This document shows positions 62,628-64,000 of a stretch of DNA of 64,000 nt, piece by piece. The notes under the pieces are model-generated. The model made no database searches and was not told where the DNA came from. It saw only the letters and a program-made list of their open reading frames with translations. Origin of the DNA: UBA9926 sp023261215 (lineage in GTDB: Bacteria > Pseudomonadota > Gammaproteobacteria > Pseudomonadales > Azotimanducaceae); NCBI GenBank assembly GCA_038136035.1, contig JAYPYV010000009.1, positions 18,163 through 82,162 on the forward strand, read 5' to 3'. A program made the translations under genes and the position numbers. The first letter of the stretch is position 1. Each line of letters opens with the position of its first letter.

Positions 62628-62837
62628 CAACCCGCTGATCGTAATCATCGATATGAATCAAGAACTTAAAACAGCCCACCAGNNNNNNNNNNNNNNNNNN
62701 NNNNNNNNNNNNNNNNNNNNNNNNNNNNNNNNNNNNNNNNNNNNNNNNNNNNNNNNNNNNNNNNNNNNNNNNNNNNNNNNNNCAACCCGCTGATCGTAAT
62801 CATCGATATGAATCAAGAACTTAAAACAGCCCACCAG
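62628..62837. repeat. 55-bp exact duplication flanking the second N gap (assembly overlap)
   Basis: Bases 62628-62682 are identical to 62783-62837, directly bordering the N run on each side. This is the signature of two contigs sharing an unmerged k-mer overlap (k = 55) joined by a scaffolder, rather than a biological repeat. Confidence 0.95.
62683..62782. other. Assembly gap (100 N), probably spurious
   Basis: Exactly 100 N between the two copies of the 55-bp repeat. Deleting the N run and one repeat copy (155 bp in all) restores a continuous promoter-to-gene region. Confidence 0.98.
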
Positions 62838-63806
62838 GATCGACTGAAGGCGGTTGCTCGCTTCAATGCCATGGACGAGGCAGCTTTTGGTGCGCTCGTA
62901 GACCAGGGGCAATTCATTCGTGTTGATGAGGGTCACCTGCTGTTCAAGCGCTCAACGAGCGATGACACCTTACACTTCTTACTCGAAGGGCAACTCAATC
63001 TCGTCAACGACGCGTTCGAAAACACCGCCTTTACGACAGCAGACACGGCTGCAACTGGCGCGGTCGATGCGTTCGACATCCATTCTGTGTCTGCAGTCGC
63101 TGCAACGTCATGCGTGATATTCCAAATTCATCGAGGGGTCTTGGACCCACCCAAAAGCGCGACCCAGGGCAACTGGATGGAAAATTTGTTGTCCACGCCC
63201 CTGTTTGAATTCATTCCGCCCAACCACATTCAGGCCCTATTCAAGCGCTTCGAGCCCGTCGCCGTCCCCGCAAATCACACCATCATTCAGCAAGGCGATG
63301 CTGGCGACTATTTTTACGTGATCAAAAGCGGGCGGGTCGCCGTCGACCAAGACGCCAATGGCCAGGTGAGTCGAGTCGCGGAGATGGGATCGGGCTCGAG
63401 TTTCGGACAGGATGCCCTGATCAGCGATGCGCCTCGAAACGCCACCGTCGTGTCGCTCGAAAGCTGTGAGCTAATGCGCCTTTCCGAGGCAGATTTTTCA
63501 GAACTTTTGATGTCTCCCGTGATCGAGTACGTCTCCCTTGAAGAGGTTGAAGCGGTCAAGAAAATGCATGAGACAGCGCCCGTCTTTATCGATGTTCGCT
63601 CAAAGCTTGAACTCCAGTCCTCTCATATTTCTGACCACATCGAGCGCATTCCATTACCGCTGCTTCGTAACGAATTGCCCGCACTCCCGAAAGAGCCGAT
63701 TTATTTGGTGATTGGCCCGAAGCGCCCCAAAATCGCCGAGGTGGCAACGTATCTTTTGAACGAGGCTGGCATCACTGCTTACGTCCTCAACGTGCCAGAA
63801 GAATAA
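62808..63806 (+). CDS. Cyclic-nucleotide-binding-domain protein with degenerate rhodanese domain
   Basis: A 332-aa probable cytoplasmic sensor. An N-terminal degenerate cNMP-binding-like domain (about 10-110, ending near SVSAVAATSCVIFQ) is followed by a clearer CNB domain (about 130-240, with TIIQQGDAGDYFYVIKSGRV and GSSFGQDALISDAPRNATVV), whose phosphate-binding cassette resembles the F-G-E/Q-x-A-L...RxAT pattern. The C-terminal rhodanese-like domain (FIDVRSKLEL) lacks the catalytic Cys (IYLVIGPKRP instead of VYCxxGxRS), so it is not a sulfurtransferase. No HTH DNA-binding domain. Upstream of coq7 by 31 bp. Confidence 0.85.
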   Translation: MNQELKTAHQDRLKAVARFNAMDEAAFGALVDQGQFIRVDEGHLLFKRSTSDDTLHFLLEGQLNLVNDAFENTAFTTADTAATGAVDAFDIHSVSAVAATSCVIFQIHRGVLDPPKSATQGNWMENLLSTPLFEFIPPNHIQALFKRFEPVAVPANHTIIQQGDAGDYFYVIKSGRVAVDQDANGQVSRVAEMGSGSSFGQDALISDAPRNATVVSLESCELMRLSEADFSELLMSPVIEYVSLEEVEAVKKMHETAPVFIDVRSKLELQSSHISDHIERIPLPLLRNELPALPKEPIYLVIGPKRPKIAEVATYLLNEAGITAYVLNVPEE

Positions 63807-63837
63807 GCCCATGCGACGGTTATCTGCTGGAGATGCC

Positions 63838-64000
63838 ATGATAGGCCGCCTGGATGACGCCCTTAAAATGCTTGCAGGGCAACCGAGCCGCCGACCAGGT
63901 TTCAGCTATCAAAGACCGGACACTGAATTATCAGAACAACAGCGTGCCAAGTCGGCCTCTCTCATGAGAGTGAATCATTGCGGTGAGGTTTGTGCACAAG
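63838..64000 (+). CDS. coq7: Demethoxyubiquinone hydroxylase Coq7 (5' part, runs off window)
   Basis: Di-iron hydroxylase of ubiquinone synthesis, peripheral on the inner membrane. Only 54 codons are visible. The start is taken at ATG 63838, 5 nt after GGAG; ATG 63811 is an alternative nine codons up. The protein shows RPDTELSEQQRAKSASLMRV followed by NHCGEVCAQ, the first iron-ligand helix of Coq7 (commonly NHTGEVCAQ). The Thr to Cys change beside the ligand Glu is unusual. Confidence 0.9.
   Translation, partial: MIGRLDDALKMLAGQPSRRPGFSYQRPDTELSEQQRAKSASLMRVNHCGEVCAQ

Noticed and set aside
62530..62793. ORF running into the N gap, extending the cyclic-nucleotide protein upstream
   Set aside because: It depends on reading through N and the duplicated contig end; the ATG just after the TATAAT box is the simpler start.
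62628..62837. Biological direct repeat or attachment site
   Set aside because: Identity ends exactly at the N run on both sides and has a k-mer-like length, so assembly overlap is more likely.
1..64000. CRISPR arrays, insertion sequences, rRNA genes, phage genes
   Set aside because: None seen; the only repeats are the short tandem arrays and the assembly overlap already listed.

Overview
The window is a bacterial chromosome segment from a gammaproteobacterium. Gene order closely follows Pseudomonas in several blocks: mraZ-rsmH-ftsL-ftsI-murE, rsmI/lpoA/yraN, sspBA-petCBA-rpsI-rplM, hisD-hisG-murA-ibaG, lptCAB-rpoN-hpf-ptsN-rapZ-ptsO, mreBCD-maf-rng-yhdP, gatCAB and rpoD-dnaG-yqeY-rpsU/tsaD. 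Gram-negative envelope genes (LptABC, LpoA, YhdP), a cytochrome bc1 complex and a Coq7-type ubiquinone hydroxylase point to an aerobic, probably free-living organism. Two runs of exactly 100 N mark it as a draft or metagenome assembly. A 55-bp exact repeat flanks the second run, so that gap is almost certainly an unmerged contig overlap.

Layout. 1-5,100 (minus strand): division and wall operon, with mraZ preceded by four 10-bp-spaced MraZ boxes. It ends in murE directly followed by murD, without murF or mraY between them. 5,200-9,760: RNase P RNA, rsmI, and divergent lpoA-yraN-dolP. 9,800-16,160 (minus): sspAB, petABC, rpsI, rplM, zapE. 16,280-19,930 (minus): ibaG-murA-hisG-hisD. 20,180-28,410 (plus): LPS export, sigma-54, the nitrogen-type PTS, mgtE, darP. 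28,370-37,590 (minus): mreBCD-maf-rng-yhdP-nitrilase. 37,925-41,117 (plus): gatCAB. 41,150-45,278 (minus): DUF1499 protein, M15 peptidase, amidohydrolase, type III pantothenate kinase. 45,562: tRNA with CAU anticodon, probably Ile2. 45,755-55,651 (plus): an accessory catabolic or detoxification island. 56,015-60,718 (minus): rpoD-dnaG-yqeY-rpsU. 60,988-64,000 (plus): tsaD, folB, a cyclic-nucleotide-domain protein and the start of coq7.

The most interesting object is in the island. Two apparently separate reading frames (50,085-50,579 and 50,598-51,011) are one gene interrupted by an in-frame TGA at 50,577. The TGA lies in a U-P-V-C-H-Q context typical of the glycine-reductase-B (GrdB)-like family. 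A perfect 8-bp hairpin with a GUG loop starts 10 nt after it, which is the geometry of a bacterial SECIS element. I read it as a selenocysteine-containing GrdB-like oxidoreductase in an apparently aerobic bacterium. Its neighbours are two cupins, a beta-class GST, a cytoplasmic type-I sulfatase, a dienelactone hydrolase, a VOC protein, an MFS transporter, an ecdysteroid-kinase/APH-like kinase and an SDR. Together they look like uptake, desulfation, phosphorylation or oxidoreduction, and thiol-dependent handling of an unknown organic substrate.

Other oddities are an RNase G that stops just before its zinc-link, an FtsI with SSQ in place of SxN, rplM and rpsI separated by a 278-bp spacer with 11-bp repeats, and genes usual in Pseudomonas that are absent from their expected places (murF, mraY, mla/kds, tldD/pmbA, plsY).
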